Shown here: positions 44,879 to 54,672 of the stretch, in pieces
Position numbering within the stretch: the first letter of the stretch is position 1
Layout of the letters: every line of letters begins with the position of its first letter
Source of the DNA: Ktedonospora formicarum
GTDB taxonomy: Bacteria > Chloroflexota > Ktedonobacteria > Ktedonobacterales > Ktedonobacteraceae
NCBI RefSeq assembly: GCF_016587355.1
Contig: NZ_BNJF01000010.1
Coordinates: forward strand, 186,001 to 250,000
Direction of reading: 5' to 3'
DNA: 64,000 bases
The notes under the pieces: model-generated
Told to the model about the DNA's origin: nothing
What the model saw: only the letters and a program-made list of their open reading frames with translations
Database searches by the model: none
Made by a program: the position numbers and the translations under genes

Positions 44879-45431
44879 ATGAAACATATCAATCGACGTA
44901 CACTTCTCAAAGGCGCAGGTATCGCCATAGCTGGAACAACCGTCATGTCTTGAAGCTTTTGGAGTTCATGAATTGAACGACAAGATATATACATTGCATC
45001 GTGGTGCGGCCATGCTTCACTTGGTCGGAATGGATGATCTCTGGCCAAATGCTGGAGGGCCTATTCGCTCCGTATGGGAACATAAAAGTCGCCTCGAGAG
45101 ACTTCTGGAATTGTTTCCGGATCAGGAAGTGACCATTTTACTCGTACATGAGCCAGACTTTGCGGATGTGGCTGCAGTGACGGAGCGCATAGATCTTCAA
45201 CTCTCTGGTCATTCTCATGGAGGTCAGGTACGACTTCCTTTTTTGGGGGCACCGATTGTTCCTCCATTAGGACAAAAATATGTGGCCGGATACTATACGA
45301 TTAAATCCATGCAGCACTATACAAGTCGTGGACTTGGCATGCTTCCTCCACAGATGCGGCTCAATTGTCGTCCTGAAATTGCCGTCTTCACGTGTCAAAC
45401 AGGTGAGGAAGATGATGCTAGCCATACCTAA
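44879..45431 (+). pseudogene. Tat-exported metallophosphoesterase with internal deletion
   Basis: The ATG at 44879 (after GAGAGGAAAG) starts a Tat-type signal NRRTLLKGAGIAIAG, which ends at a stop 25 codons on. Homology resumes directly in another frame: LEAFGVHELNDKIYTLHRG from about 44949, then LVHEPDFAD, LSGHSHGGQ and a final strand region to 45431. This is the C-terminal half of a YaeI-like phosphoesterase. The whole N-terminal metal centre (GDxH, GDxxD, GNH) has been deleted between the two parts, so the locus is dead. Confidence 0.78.
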
Positions 45432-45505
45432 CGAAAGTTAACAATCAGGATCGTCTGGATGTGTACTCACGGTTCGCGTGGGGCAGTGACAGACACGCTA
45501 TTGCC

Positions 45506-46174
45506 TTATGTGTTCTCGTCCAGATCGATATCATCCAGGGAGATTAGCCCTCGTTTAAGAGCATAAATGACGGCTTGCATGCGGTGCGCCAGGTGCAGCT
45601 TATTGAGAATACTGCCGACATGGGTTTTAACTGTTTCTGGACTAAGCACTAATATATCGGCGATTTCACGATTTGTACGACCCAACGCCAGGAGTCGTAG
45701 TACCTCATGTTCACGTTCGGTGAGTGCAAGTTCGGGTCTCTCTGTATACGAGAGCTCTTGTAGGACTGCTCCTGCCACTGCTGGATCAAGCAGGGATTGC
45801 CCCCTCGCTGTGGCATAGACCGCAGCAAGCATCACCTCAGGGTCTGCATCTTTGCGGACGTAACCGATGGCACCCGCACGCAAGACCGCGATGACATGCG
45901 CATCGTCGGTGTAGCTGGTCAATACAAGAATATGTATTTGAGGCATCAAGGCACGCATGCGCCTGATGGTCTCGATACCATCGATACCTCCCGGCAGCAA
46001 CAAATCCATGATCACAACATCAGGAGACCAGCTTTCAACCTGGTGGAGAGCCTCCTCTCCGCTGGAAGCTTCTCCTACCACTACCAGATTGTCATATGAC
46101 TCCAGCAAGACGCGCAGACCTTGCCGTACCACGCGATGATCGTCTACTAAACCTATACGAATGTGTTCGTTCAC
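45506..46174 (-). CDS. NarL/LuxR-family response regulator
   Basis: The 222-residue regulator has a receiver (DDH at 11-13, phospho-acceptor D57 in VIMDLLLPG, K in VRKDADP) and a C-terminal LuxR HTH (LTEREHEVLRLLALGRTNREIA ... VKTHVGSILNKL). It is paired with the NarX-like kinase gene immediately upstream on the same strand (2 bases between), so the two are co-transcribed. A DIDLDENT acidic tail follows the HTH. Confidence 0.94.
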   Translation of the reverse strand: MNEHIRIGLVDDHRVVRQGLRVLLESYDNLVVVGEASSGEEALHQVESWSPDVVIMDLLLPGGIDGIETIRRMRALMPQIHILVLTSYTDDAHVIAVLRAGAIGYVRKDADPEVMLAAVYATARGQSLLDPAVAGAVLQELSYTERPELALTEREHEVLRLLALGRTNREIADILVLSPETVKTHVGSILNKLHLAHRMQAVIYALKRGLISLDDIDLDENT

Positions 46175-46175
46175 A

Positions 46176-48005
46176 CTAGACCCCTTTTCTGGGAGAGAAA
46201 TGTTGCCAGGACCAGATTTGAAAACAGCTTATGATGTTGAAGATTAGCCAGATCGAAAGCAAAAGGAGATGGGGATAGGCCAAAAGAGCGTGCGGGGAGA
46301 AAAAAGCTTCTATAGAGAGAAAGAAGGAATGATAAAGAACAAAAGTAATCACTACCATTATAAACCAGGCCAGGAAGTTTAGCCCTACCCAGCGCACCTG
46401 TTTTCTTATCCTTCCTTTGATTTCTCCTGGTGACATGGCAGCGCGATACTGCCTGCCTATAAGCACATAGCGCACCAGGAAGAGGAAAGCAAGAAGGATA
46501 AAGATCGTTGGCACTATGCGTGTAAAGAGCATGTCTATGCTTGCCCCTATGGTAGAATATGCTGTTCCAATCAACAAATCAGGCATATAATAAGTAACAA
46601 TGGTGTAGATATAGTATCCTGCCAGCGCACAGAACAGGAAGATTTGCGCGAGGAAAAGATAGCTTTCAGCGGTTGAATGCAGAAGCGCTTTCCTGCCATG
46701 AGGAAAAATGGCGAGTTGTGTGCGGGAATTTCTGGCTAGGAAATAGATAAAGAAGAGTATCAGGAGTGTTACAAGTGCTCCTGCTGGTGCGAGCGCTCCT
46801 GCATGTGCAAATTGAAGAGGCATATAGAGGAGCGCCAGCATAGACAATCCGGCCAGCCAGGCACCACCATGTAAGAGTCTACTTATTTTGTGTTCCACAG
46901 CTTCAAGTTCTTGATCCGGCTTCTGTACCTCCTGTGCCTTCTGCGTGCTCAGGAGGTGGATGTGAATGACCAGCTTTGTTCCCGTACCTGGCTCGCTAGA
47001 GATGATCATTTTTCCCTTTATAGTCTGCACGCGCTCCCGAATATTTGAAAGTCCCATCCCTCCTGTCGTTTGTTGACCAATCTGCGTCAGTTCGAAGCCT
47101 TGACCATTGTCCTCAATCTCCAGGAGAAGTTCGTCCTCTTTCTGGTAGAGCCTTACCCACGCCTGTGAGGCTCGTGCATGGCGAGCAATATTGGCGAAGC
47201 CCTCCTGGGCAATGCGAAAGAGCATTTCCTGGGTACCGAGCGGTAAATTGTCGTCAGGTGGAAGCTCTCCCAATTCAACGTGTATCTGTGCTCCCGTACG
47301 ATATCCGAGGGCCTGACATTGCGTGCGTAGAGCTTCCATCAAGCCGACATTCTCAAGTGGAAAGGGACGTAACTGTTGCAAGAGAGCCTGCATTTCCACC
47401 TGCGCCTCCTGAGCGTTGCGCTGGATATCGTCTATGATCGTACGGGCACTGTCCAGGTTATTCCCCCAACGTGCTTTGACTGCCGCCGTGCTGACAACCA
47501 CGCTAAATATTTGCTGCTTAATCGAGTCATGCAAGTCACGAGCCAGGCGATTACGTTCTTCCTGCGCTGCCGTCTTCGCAACTTGCTGCAAGAGTTGATC
47601 CCGGTATTCGCTGGTCTGCTGTTCCTGATTCCACTGCATATCTCTCTGTTGTGCGAAGGTAGTTAAGAATGCCAGAAGAGGTGAAGCGGGCCAATTTCGG
47701 CGTATGGGGATTTGCTCTATCCTCAATCCACGAACAAGCCGCGTCAGTATAACTTCCATAATAAAAAGATCATTGAGCAGATTGCTGGTAAAGAGAAGCC
47801 CTAGCAAGCAACCTAAAGCACCTCCTCCCAGCAACAGTTGCCACCAGAAATGTGGCTCAAATAAAAACTGTGTCAGGAAGATCATGACCAAGGCAATAAT
47901 GGCGGCAGTAATTCCGTGGCTCAGCAGCAACTGGATCGTCGTCCAGCGTTGCACTGTGCCAGCTTTTTGTTTCATTTGCATATGCTTTTCTTTCTCATGT
48001 TCCAT
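46176..48005 (-). CDS. NarX-like histidine kinase with C-terminal membrane domain
   Basis: The 609-residue kinase has two N-terminal helices (about 23-65), a helical linker, a HisKA_3 domain (RNRLARDLHDSIKQQIFSV), HATPase with GMGLSNIRERV and GTGTKLVIHI, then an extra 240-residue segment (about 370-609) with six predicted helices (starting GAWLAGLSMLALLYMP). NarX-like kinases normally end after the HATPase domain, so this topology is unusual. The start 48005 is the longest; MQMKQK at 47981 has a better AGAAAG site. The partner regulator gene follows after 1 base. Confidence 0.9.
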   Translation of the reverse strand: MEHEKEKHMQMKQKAGTVQRWTTIQLLLSHGITAAIIALVMIFLTQFLFEPHFWWQLLLGGGALGCLLGLLFTSNLLNDLFIMEVILTRLVRGLRIEQIPIRRNWPASPLLAFLTTFAQQRDMQWNQEQQTSEYRDQLLQQVAKTAAQEERNRLARDLHDSIKQQIFSVVVSTAAVKARWGNNLDSARTIIDDIQRNAQEAQVEMQALLQQLRPFPLENVGLMEALRTQCQALGYRTGAQIHVELGELPPDDNLPLGTQEMLFRIAQEGFANIARHARASQAWVRLYQKEDELLLEIEDNGQGFELTQIGQQTTGGMGLSNIRERVQTIKGKMIISSEPGTGTKLVIHIHLLSTQKAQEVQKPDQELEAVEHKISRLLHGGAWLAGLSMLALLYMPLQFAHAGALAPAGALVTLLILFFIYFLARNSRTQLAIFPHGRKALLHSTAESYLFLAQIFLFCALAGYYIYTIVTYYMPDLLIGTAYSTIGASIDMLFTRIVPTIFILLAFLFLVRYVLIGRQYRAAMSPGEIKGRIRKQVRWVGLNFLAWFIMVVITFVLYHSFFLSIEAFFSPHALLAYPHLLLLSIWLIFNIISCFQIWSWQHFSPRKGV

Positions 48006-48171
48006 TGCTCATTCAAATCACTATAATATATCTCCGCCCAGTTGCAAACTCCTCTTCCTCAAATAATCTGGATTGGACACATGTCTTTCCCTCCCCACGC
48101 TGAAGGGAGCGGGGTTGCGAGGGTACCTCTCGCTCCAGTGCTTCTGGCAGTCAAGGTCGTAACAATACCAA

Positions 48172-49194
48172 TTATTTTCTAGGAGGACGTACGGCCCCTA
48201 GGAGCCTATGCTCAATAACCTGCCTTGCCTCCTCCATCATCTCATGTACAATCTCGCCAGCGGGCTTGATCTCCTTCACCAGGCCTGCACTCTCTCCAGC
48301 GATGAGGGCCATTTCTTCGATGTCGCCAGTGGTCTTGGGATTGGGGGGAAGGGAAGAGAATTTCGGAAGTGGTACGGGCTTGCCCAAAAGGATTGTTTGC
48401 CCAATGAATTTGTCTGGTTCGCAAGGATAGACGACCTCCTGCTCTCGCGGGCTCCACTCGTCAACCACCCGATTCCGAATGACTCGCATTGGCTGATGAG
48501 GCCATTCGGGACCAAAAATAGTAGTGCGAACGGTATCTGAAACAGTGGCCTCAACGATACGATTTTTATACGCTTCGTGAGCATATGCTTCCTGGCTCGC
48601 CACCAGACGTGTTCCTACCCAGACCGCCTCCGCACCCAGAGCGAGCGCTGCGACCATGCCTCGCCCGTCGGCAATGCCCCCGGCTGTGATGACGGGTACT
48701 GGCGTGATGGCATCCGCTACAGCAGGGACCAGCGAGAGGGTTGTTGCGGTGCTGCGATTGTGCCCACCTGCCTCCATGCCCCGTACGATCACCGCATCGA
48801 CGCCACGTTGGATTGCCTCATGTGCCACCTGAAGAGAACTAACCTGCATCCATACCTTCACCCCTGCACCATGAAGGTGATGAATGAATGCCTCGGGAGG
48901 ATCGGTTCAGAAGAAGCTGACTACCGAGACATGCTCCTCTATACAGACTTCCAATTGAACCTTCTCGGTCAAATGAGGAATAAAGTTCACGCCGAATGGT
49001 CCTGTAGTCATTGATCGGATTTGTCGCAGAAGTTCTCGTAGCTGGTCATGGGGGATCAGCGATGCGCCAAGTGTTCCCATGCCTCCCGCATTTGAAACAG
49101 CGGCCACCAGCGCCGGTGTCGTCACAAAAGCCATTCCGGCACCAATGAATGGAATCTGAAGAGTATACTCTTCAGTCAAACGTGTTCGAAACAT
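48172..49194 (-). pseudogene. Nitronate monooxygenase with in-frame stop
   Basis: The frame from ATG 49194 (GAAGAGG before it) to 48172 would give about 340 residues of an FMN-dependent nitronate monooxygenase: GAGMAFVTTPALVAAVSNAGG, GPFGVNF, VIVRGMEAGGH, VITAGGIADGRG, ALGAEAVWVGTR. One TGA at 48907-48909 interrupts VSFF*TDPPEAF exactly where relatives carry Trp (TGG). No frameshift is present. Either a recent nonsense mutation or a base-call error. Reading from 48861 would give a C-terminal piece lacking the N-terminal FMN contact. Confidence 0.85.
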
Positions 49195-49389
49195 CTTTTG
49201 CCTCTTCTTCAAGTGTTCGCTTTTATGCTCTTTGGACCCCATATTTGCTTTGAATTTTTGTGGCAAAGTCCTTTCATTCGAGCATACACTCTCAAAAAAG
49301 GTAGGTTGTAGTTCGTGTAAATCGGACAGTGTGGGAAACGGCCATGGTTCAGGTTCGTGATTATGGCCTGGGAACCCCACGAGAGCAAC

Positions 49390-49572
49390 ATGACAAGACT
49401 TTTGACCGCTTCTATCAGGTCACAGTTTGGCTATCCCATCGCCCCTGAAGAGTTACCACTATCAAAGAATACAATCAGGCGAGTGAATGAACTGATGGAG
49501 TGGCATGATCTGGCGTTGAACTGGAAGTATTCTCCTGACCACTGTTCATCAGGACTTGGGGGAACAATTTGA
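49390..49572 (+). pseudogene. Truncated small conserved protein
   Basis: Sixty codons from ATG 49390: GYPIAPEELPLSKNTIRRVNE, then LMEWHDLALNWKYSPD. The pattern EELPL-RV-EL-WHD-ALNW-PD is seen in short conserved proteins of Ktedonobacteria and actinobacteria; here the C-terminus runs into unrelated sequence (SSGLGGTI). It is probably a fragment of such a gene. Confidence 0.4.
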
Positions 49573-49580
49573 AGTGATCG

Positions 49581-49841
49581 ATGAGAAATATTACCACCAG
49601 CACCATCACCAACAACACATCCGGGAGTTTAGGTGGCGGACTCTCCAATCTTGGCACAACAAACATTACCGCCAGCATCATCACTAACAATACAAGCTCG
49701 TCAGGAGGTGGCATCGCCACTGCAAACTCTAATGTGCTCGTGAGAGGCAGTGTTGTTACCAACAACCATCCTAACGACTGTTCAGGTATTGTAACTAATG
49801 GAGGGGGCAACACGCCGGGTGATGGGACGTGCGGCTTTTAA
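49581..49841 (+). pseudogene. C-terminal fragment of a beta-helix repeat protein
   Basis: Repeating TTSTITNNTSGSLGGG and NITASIITNNTSSSGGG units are typical of right-handed parallel beta-helix surface proteins. They end in DCSG...GDGTCGF, a common terminus of CSLREA/polymorphic-type repeat proteins. Only about 85 residues exist and stops occur immediately upstream, so the N-terminal bulk and signal are lost. Confidence 0.6.
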
Positions 49842-49908
49842 AGCAAGCACCATGAGCGCTGCCTCTACCCAAACCTATAAACGAGCGACAACGGTCATCT
49901 GAGGAACG

Positions 49909-49954
49909 ATCAAGGAGTACCGATAGCTTGCGCAAGCTATCGGTACTCCTTGAT
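49909..49954. repeat. Perfect 46-nt palindrome
   Basis: Arms of 23 bp meet without a loop at 49931/49932 (core CTTGCGCAAG). It follows the beta-helix fragment and faces the convergent rhodanese gene. It lacks a T-run and could be a cruciform, a large operator or terminator. Confidence 0.85.
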
Positions 49955-50065
49955 GTGTTACCAACATATGCATACACGTTTGTGTTTGTTGTTCCCTGCA
50001 ATCTTGTTGTGCATCCATTTGTGCCAGGCATGAGGGTAGAGAAAGGCAATGTATCAGCGGAACGT

Positions 50066-50491
50066 TTATTTTCCCTCTGTTGTTTTCTCCTCGACTGGGT
50101 ACTCTCGCTTTTTCCACTCATTGAAACCGCCAGCCATACTCACCACGTTGGAATAGCCCATCGATTGGAGCGTTTGAGCTGCTAGTATTGAGCGCCCACC
50201 AGAGGCACACGCTACAAGAATGAGCGCATCTCGTTTTGTCGTGAGCTCTGGTTTGGCATAGGGCGTTGTTGGATCCGCATACCACTCTAACATCCCACGC
50301 GGGGCGAGGACTGCTCCTGGAATGTGCCCTTTCTCCCATTCAGCGGGTTCCCTGACATCAAGCAGAAGACCAACTTGCCCTTGATCTAACTTCTCCTTTG
50401 CCTGTGCGGCGGTAAATTCTGGGATGGCTTTGCGCGCTTCCGTAACGAATTGACTTGCACTCTTCTTCTGTTCGGTATTTGGTGTTGACAT
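50066..50491 (-). CDS. Rhodanese-like sulfurtransferase
   Basis: The 141-residue protein is a single rhodanese domain: VGLLLDVREPAEWEKGHIPGA near 50-70, an active-site Cys in VACASGGRS (about 108) and AGGFNEWKK at the end. It may transfer sulfane sulfur or act in cyanide or thiol metabolism. The start at 50491 follows AGAAAGGG; the extra N-terminus to 50527 is unlikely. A 30-residue acidic/polar lead precedes the domain. It stands alone. Confidence 0.88.
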   Translation of the reverse strand: MSTPNTEQKKSASQFVTEARKAIPEFTAAQAKEKLDQGQVGLLLDVREPAEWEKGHIPGAVLAPRGMLEWYADPTTPYAKPELTTKRDALILVACASGGRSILAAQTLQSMGYSNVVSMAGGFNEWKKREYPVEEKTTEGK

Positions 50492-50870
50492 GCTTGTTCC
50501 CTTTCTTCTCAACATGATACGTTGCAAGCGTCATTTAAGAACGAGCAGAAAACCTGAGATAGTTGTTCTCAGCGTCTTCGTGAGTTTCAATGCTCTCCAA
50601 CTATGACTCTGGTGCCATGTGACATCTTCCACTCCTGTGTCAATACTATTCCTTGGTGGAGAGGTAACTCCTTATACATGCTGCAGGATTCTTGAGCTCG
50701 CTTTTGTATTGCTTTCGTCTTATTTAAGGATAAGAGAAATGAGGAGGTGTGTCACCATTCGAAAGAATGGAAATAAGCATGGGAAAAAATAGACAAGACA
50801 GGTAGCAAAAGGTAGAATACTTCTATTCGGAAACGTATAGTTAGACGCCTCATCCCCACGGAACTAGTAC
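50492..50870. other. Intergenic region, no supported gene
   Basis: It holds the divergent promoters of the rhodanese and LuxR-STAND genes; no clear boxes or repeats were fixed. Confidence 0.35.
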
Positions 50871-53177
50871 ATGGAAGAAAAGGGTACGTCACAAGAGCGA
50901 CTGAACAAACGCGAACTAGAGATTGTAAAACGACTATCTGCTGGATTATCAGATCAGCAGATTGCGGACGGGCTTGTCTTGAGCCTCAATACCGTGAAGT
51001 GGTATAACCGCCAGATTTACAGCAAACTGGGGGTCAATAGTCGGACTCAAGCTATCATGCGTGTAAAAGATCTTGGTTTGCTTGGGAGCAGGGTTTCACC
51101 ATCACCAGATCTTGTATCCAGGCCTACTCTTCCCACACAGACGCCTCTCTTTCTCGGGCGCCGCCGTGAAGTTGCTGACGTAAAGCAACTGCTGAGTGCG
51201 TCTCGCCTTCTGACACTCACAGGCCCTGGGGGAACTGGCAAAACACAGCTAGCATTGCGCGTGGTGGCAGAGATGACTGAAGCATATGCTGACGGCATCT
51301 ACTTTGTCGATCTTGCCTCTCTCTCAGATCATACACTGGTGGCACAAGCCATCGCCTCTGCGCTTGGTATCGTTGAAGGTTCTCTGGAGCCGTTATTAGG
51401 TACTCTCCAACGAGTGCTTGCCCGACGAGAGCTATTACTGCTGATTGACAACTTTGAGCATGTTATCAAGGCCGCTCCATTGATTCCCAAACTCCTGGCG
51501 GCTTCTTCACAATTGAAAATCCTTGTCACCAGTCGGGAACCATTGCATATCTCTGTAGAGCAGGAATATTCTGTCCCACCGCTCTCACTGCCTCTCGCTG
51601 AGCGACCTTCTATTGAGCAACTTATGGAATCCGAAGCAGGGCTCCTCTTTCTTCGGCGTACACAAATGGTCTTGCCCCACTTTACGCTAAGCGAAGTAAC
51701 AGCTCCAGCGATCGGGCAAATCTGTCTCTCTCTTGATGGATTACCGCTTGCCATCGAACTGGCTGCGGCACGTTGCAAGCTATTCTCGCCACAGGCGTTA
51801 TTGGAACGCCTGGAATGGGCAAGGGAGAATTCGTCCTTGCATCTCCTCTCAGGGGGATTACGCGATGCCCCGTCACGCCAACGAACGCTGCGCAACTCGA
51901 TTGAATGGAGCTATAACCTGCTTGATGAGAGTGAGAAGCGGCTGTTTGCCCGATTGTCAGTTTTTCGCGGAGGATGCTCTCTCGAAGCTATTGAGAACAT
52001 CTGTGGCGAAGGCCTGTTCTGTGATGTGGTAGAGGGGCTTTCGTCTCTGGTGGAGAAACACCTCGTACAACAGAAAGCGGGACCAGGCGATGAATTCCGT
52101 TTTGTTATGCTGCAAATGATCCATATGTATGCGCATGAACAACTGAAAAGAAATGGCGAGGAGGAAACTCTCAGGAGACGACATGCCGAGTATTTTGTAG
52201 CGCTGGCGGAACAAGCTGAGCCAGAGTTGCGAATGGCAGGCTATGAGTATTGGTCTGTACGGCTCAACGTAGACCAGGAGAACATCCGCGCTGTCCTCTC
52301 CTGGTCTTTAACGAGTGGGGATGTAGCACTTGGCATACGATTAGCGGGTGCTCTCTGCCTGTTCTGGTATGGTGATGGATATCATGCTCAAGGGCACCAA
52401 TGGACGCAACACCTCTTAAAGAGGCTCGATGAGGTCTCTCTGGTGTATCATCCCAAATTTCTGCTCAGCGCCGGGCATCTTGCGTTTCTCTATGATCTTG
52501 AGGCTGGACAGAACCTGTTTCGTAGAGCGCTTGCGTGTGCTCGTGAGGTCAAGGAACAGCTCCAGATGGCCTGGGCACTTGCGTTGCTGGGTTACACGAT
52601 GCTGCAAGAGCCAGTGGTAGCTCTTTCTCTCGTTGAGGAAAGTCTGACAGTCTTTCATTCATTGAAATATCAACCAGGGATAGCACAAGCGCTCAATATC
52701 AGAGGGGAAATAGCACGTTTTTGCGGCGATGATGAGCTTGCCAGGCAAGCCTATGAAGAATGCCTGGCAGTGTCACAGCAGACGAGAGAAACTCGCCGAA
52801 TCATTTTCATGTACAATAACCTCTCCTTTCTTGCCTTGCATACAAATGAGGCTGAGCGTGCCAGAGCGTTGAGCCGCCAGGGACTTCAGTTAGCACGTGC
52901 AATCAATAATACGCTCCAAGTAGCAACGATTCTGGCTCTTCTTGCAGGAGCTGTGTGTGGTTTGGGCCAGCCGCAGCAAGCCGCGCGCTTGCTTGGCGCA
53001 TCAGAAAGTGCCATGGAGAGATTAGGAGCCTTTCACCAACCAAATGATAAGCGGGAAATTGATAGCATAATTACTATTGTGCGCACTCAACTCGATGATG
53101 TAACCTTCCAGACGACCTGGTCCCAGGGCCGTGAGTTGACGCTCGAGCAAGCCGTAGCCCAGGCACTTAATGAATAA
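50871..53177 (+). CDS. LuxR-HTH STAND (NB-ARC) regulator
   Basis: The 768-residue protein has an N-terminal LuxR HTH (about 12-70: LNKRELEIVKRLSAGLSDQQI, VKWYNRQIYSKL), then an NB-ARC-type NTPase (FLGRRREV, Walker A GPGGTGKT 118-125, LLLLIDNFEH, LVTSREPL, GLPLAIELAA) and a TPR-like C-terminal domain (about 430-740). The HTH being N-terminal is the reverse of the MalT order. It likely switches target genes on an unknown ligand. The aldehyde dehydrogenase gene follows after 56 bases in the same direction and is the most likely target or co-transcribed partner. Confidence 0.93.
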   Translation: MEEKGTSQERLNKRELEIVKRLSAGLSDQQIADGLVLSLNTVKWYNRQIYSKLGVNSRTQAIMRVKDLGLLGSRVSPSPDLVSRPTLPTQTPLFLGRRREVADVKQLLSASRLLTLTGPGGTGKTQLALRVVAEMTEAYADGIYFVDLASLSDHTLVAQAIASALGIVEGSLEPLLGTLQRVLARRELLLLIDNFEHVIKAAPLIPKLLAASSQLKILVTSREPLHISVEQEYSVPPLSLPLAERPSIEQLMESEAGLLFLRRTQMVLPHFTLSEVTAPAIGQICLSLDGLPLAIELAAARCKLFSPQALLERLEWARENSSLHLLSGGLRDAPSRQRTLRNSIEWSYNLLDESEKRLFARLSVFRGGCSLEAIENICGEGLFCDVVEGLSSLVEKHLVQQKAGPGDEFRFVMLQMIHMYAHEQLKRNGEEETLRRRHAEYFVALAEQAEPELRMAGYEYWSVRLNVDQENIRAVLSWSLTSGDVALGIRLAGALCLFWYGDGYHAQGHQWTQHLLKRLDEVSLVYHPKFLLSAGHLAFLYDLEAGQNLFRRALACAREVKEQLQMAWALALLGYTMLQEPVVALSLVEESLTVFHSLKYQPGIAQALNIRGEIARFCGDDELARQAYEECLAVSQQTRETRRIIFMYNNLSFLALHTNEAERARALSRQGLQLARAINNTLQVATILALLAGAVCGLGQPQQAARLLGASESAMERLGAFHQPNDKREIDSIITIVRTQLDDVTFQTTWSQGRELTLEQAVAQALNE

Positions 53178-53233
53178 GAAGTCTTGATTATTTTGGTTGG
53201 CTTACGATGCACCAACCTTGTAAGGAGGTAACT

Positions 53234-54637
53234 ATGAACATTCAATCGATAAACCCTGCGACAGAAGAGATCGTCGAGTCATTTGAGTTATACAGTTCTG
53301 CACAGATTGACGAGGCGCTGGCCTCAGCACATACTGCTTTCAGAGCCTGGCGTGAAACCAATTTTGCTCTGCGTAGCGCACTTTTCCAGCGTATTGCAAC
53401 CTATTTGCGGGCACACAAAACAGCGTTGGGCCGCATGGCAAGCCTGGAGATGGGAAAACCTCTCTCAGAGAGCGAGGCCGAAGTCGAGAAATGCGCCTGG
53501 AGTTGCGAGTATTATGCGGAAAATGCTGAGCACTTCCTGGAGGACGAGAAGATTGCCACGAATGCAACTGATAGCTATGTTTCCTATCAACCGTTGGGCG
53601 TTGTTCTGGCGCTCATGCCCTGGAATTTTCCTTTTTGGCAGGTTTTTCGTTTCGCTGCACCTGCCTTAATGGCAGGCAATACCGCAGTACTCAAACACGC
53701 TTCCAACGTCTCGCGCTGCGCCCTGGAAATAGAGCGGGTCTTTCGTGAGTGTGGTTTTCCAGAAGGCGTCTTCCGCACGGTGCTGGTGCCAGGAGCAGAA
53801 ACCGGAAAACTGATTGCTGATCACCGTATTGCTGCGGTGACATTGACTGGCAGTGAGGAAGCGGGTATCGCTGTCGCTTCTACCAGCGGCCAGCACCTCA
53901 AAAAACATGTATTGGAACTGGGAGGGTCGGATTATTTTATTGTGTTGGAGGATGCCGACCTGGACGCCGCCGCCCAAACTGCAGTCCGCTCTCGTTTCCA
54001 GAACACAGGCCAAAGTTGCATCGCCGCCAAACGCTTTATTATCGTCGAGGCGGTCGCCGAAGCGTTCGAGCACAAATTCGTGGAGGCGGCTGCAACGTTG
54101 CGTGTGGGGAATCCGCTGCAACGTGAGACCCAGATCGGGCCAATGGCTAGAGGTGATCTGCGTGCAACTCTAGATAAGCAGGTGCAAAGCTCTGTCAATA
54201 TGGGAGCCAAGATCCTCTTCGGTGGCCGCCCGTTGGATGGACGGGGCTACTTTTATGCACCCACCATCGTGACGCATGTCACTCCTGAAATGCCATTGTT
54301 CTATGAGGAAACGTTCGGCCCTGTAGCAGCCATCACCCATGCCAGAGACACGGATCATGCCATCGAACTGGCGAATACTTCTAAGTTTGGTCTTGGCGGC
54401 AACCTCTGGACACGCAATGTTGACCGGGCTCGTGCACTCGCTCGCCGTTTGGAAAGTGGTTCTACGTTCCTGAACGGTATGACGGCAAGCGACCCGCGTT
54501 TGCCATTTGGTGGAATCAAGCATAGTGGATATGGTCGTGAGCTCTCTGTATTTGGCATACGCGAGTTCGTGAACATCCAAACCGTTTGGATTGGGCCTGC
54601 ACTCGATACGACCTCAGCATTGCCTAGGAGTGAGTGA
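53234..54637 (+). CDS. NAD(P)-dependent aldehyde dehydrogenase (succinate-semialdehyde type)
   Basis: The 467-residue protein is a full aldehyde dehydrogenase: PWNFPFWQVFRFAAPALMAGN (129-149), LTGSEEAG (205-), general base E228 (ELGGSD), nucleophile C262 (NTGQSCIAAKR) and YEETFGPV. The length and INPATEE start are closest to succinate-semialdehyde dehydrogenases (GabD2/YneI-like). GTAAGGAGGTAACT precedes the ATG, so the start at 53207 is rejected. It is 56 bases after the LuxR-STAND gene. Confidence 0.93.
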   Translation: MNIQSINPATEEIVESFELYSSAQIDEALASAHTAFRAWRETNFALRSALFQRIATYLRAHKTALGRMASLEMGKPLSESEAEVEKCAWSCEYYAENAEHFLEDEKIATNATDSYVSYQPLGVVLALMPWNFPFWQVFRFAAPALMAGNTAVLKHASNVSRCALEIERVFRECGFPEGVFRTVLVPGAETGKLIADHRIAAVTLTGSEEAGIAVASTSGQHLKKHVLELGGSDYFIVLEDADLDAAAQTAVRSRFQNTGQSCIAAKRFIIVEAVAEAFEHKFVEAAATLRVGNPLQRETQIGPMARGDLRATLDKQVQSSVNMGAKILFGGRPLDGRGYFYAPTIVTHVTPEMPLFYEETFGPVAAITHARDTDHAIELANTSKFGLGGNLWTRNVDRARALARRLESGSTFLNGMTASDPRLPFGGIKHSGYGRELSVFGIREFVNIQTVWIGPALDTTSALPRSE

Positions 54638-54654
54638 TACAGTTGATGTGCTCA

Positions 54655-54672
54655 CCAGGGCTTCAGCCCTGG
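54655..54672 (+). terminator. Terminator after aldehyde dehydrogenase
   Basis: CCAGGGC-TTCA-GCCCTGG, 18 bases after the stop, a tight GC hairpin followed by weak T-rich sequence. Confidence 0.55.
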
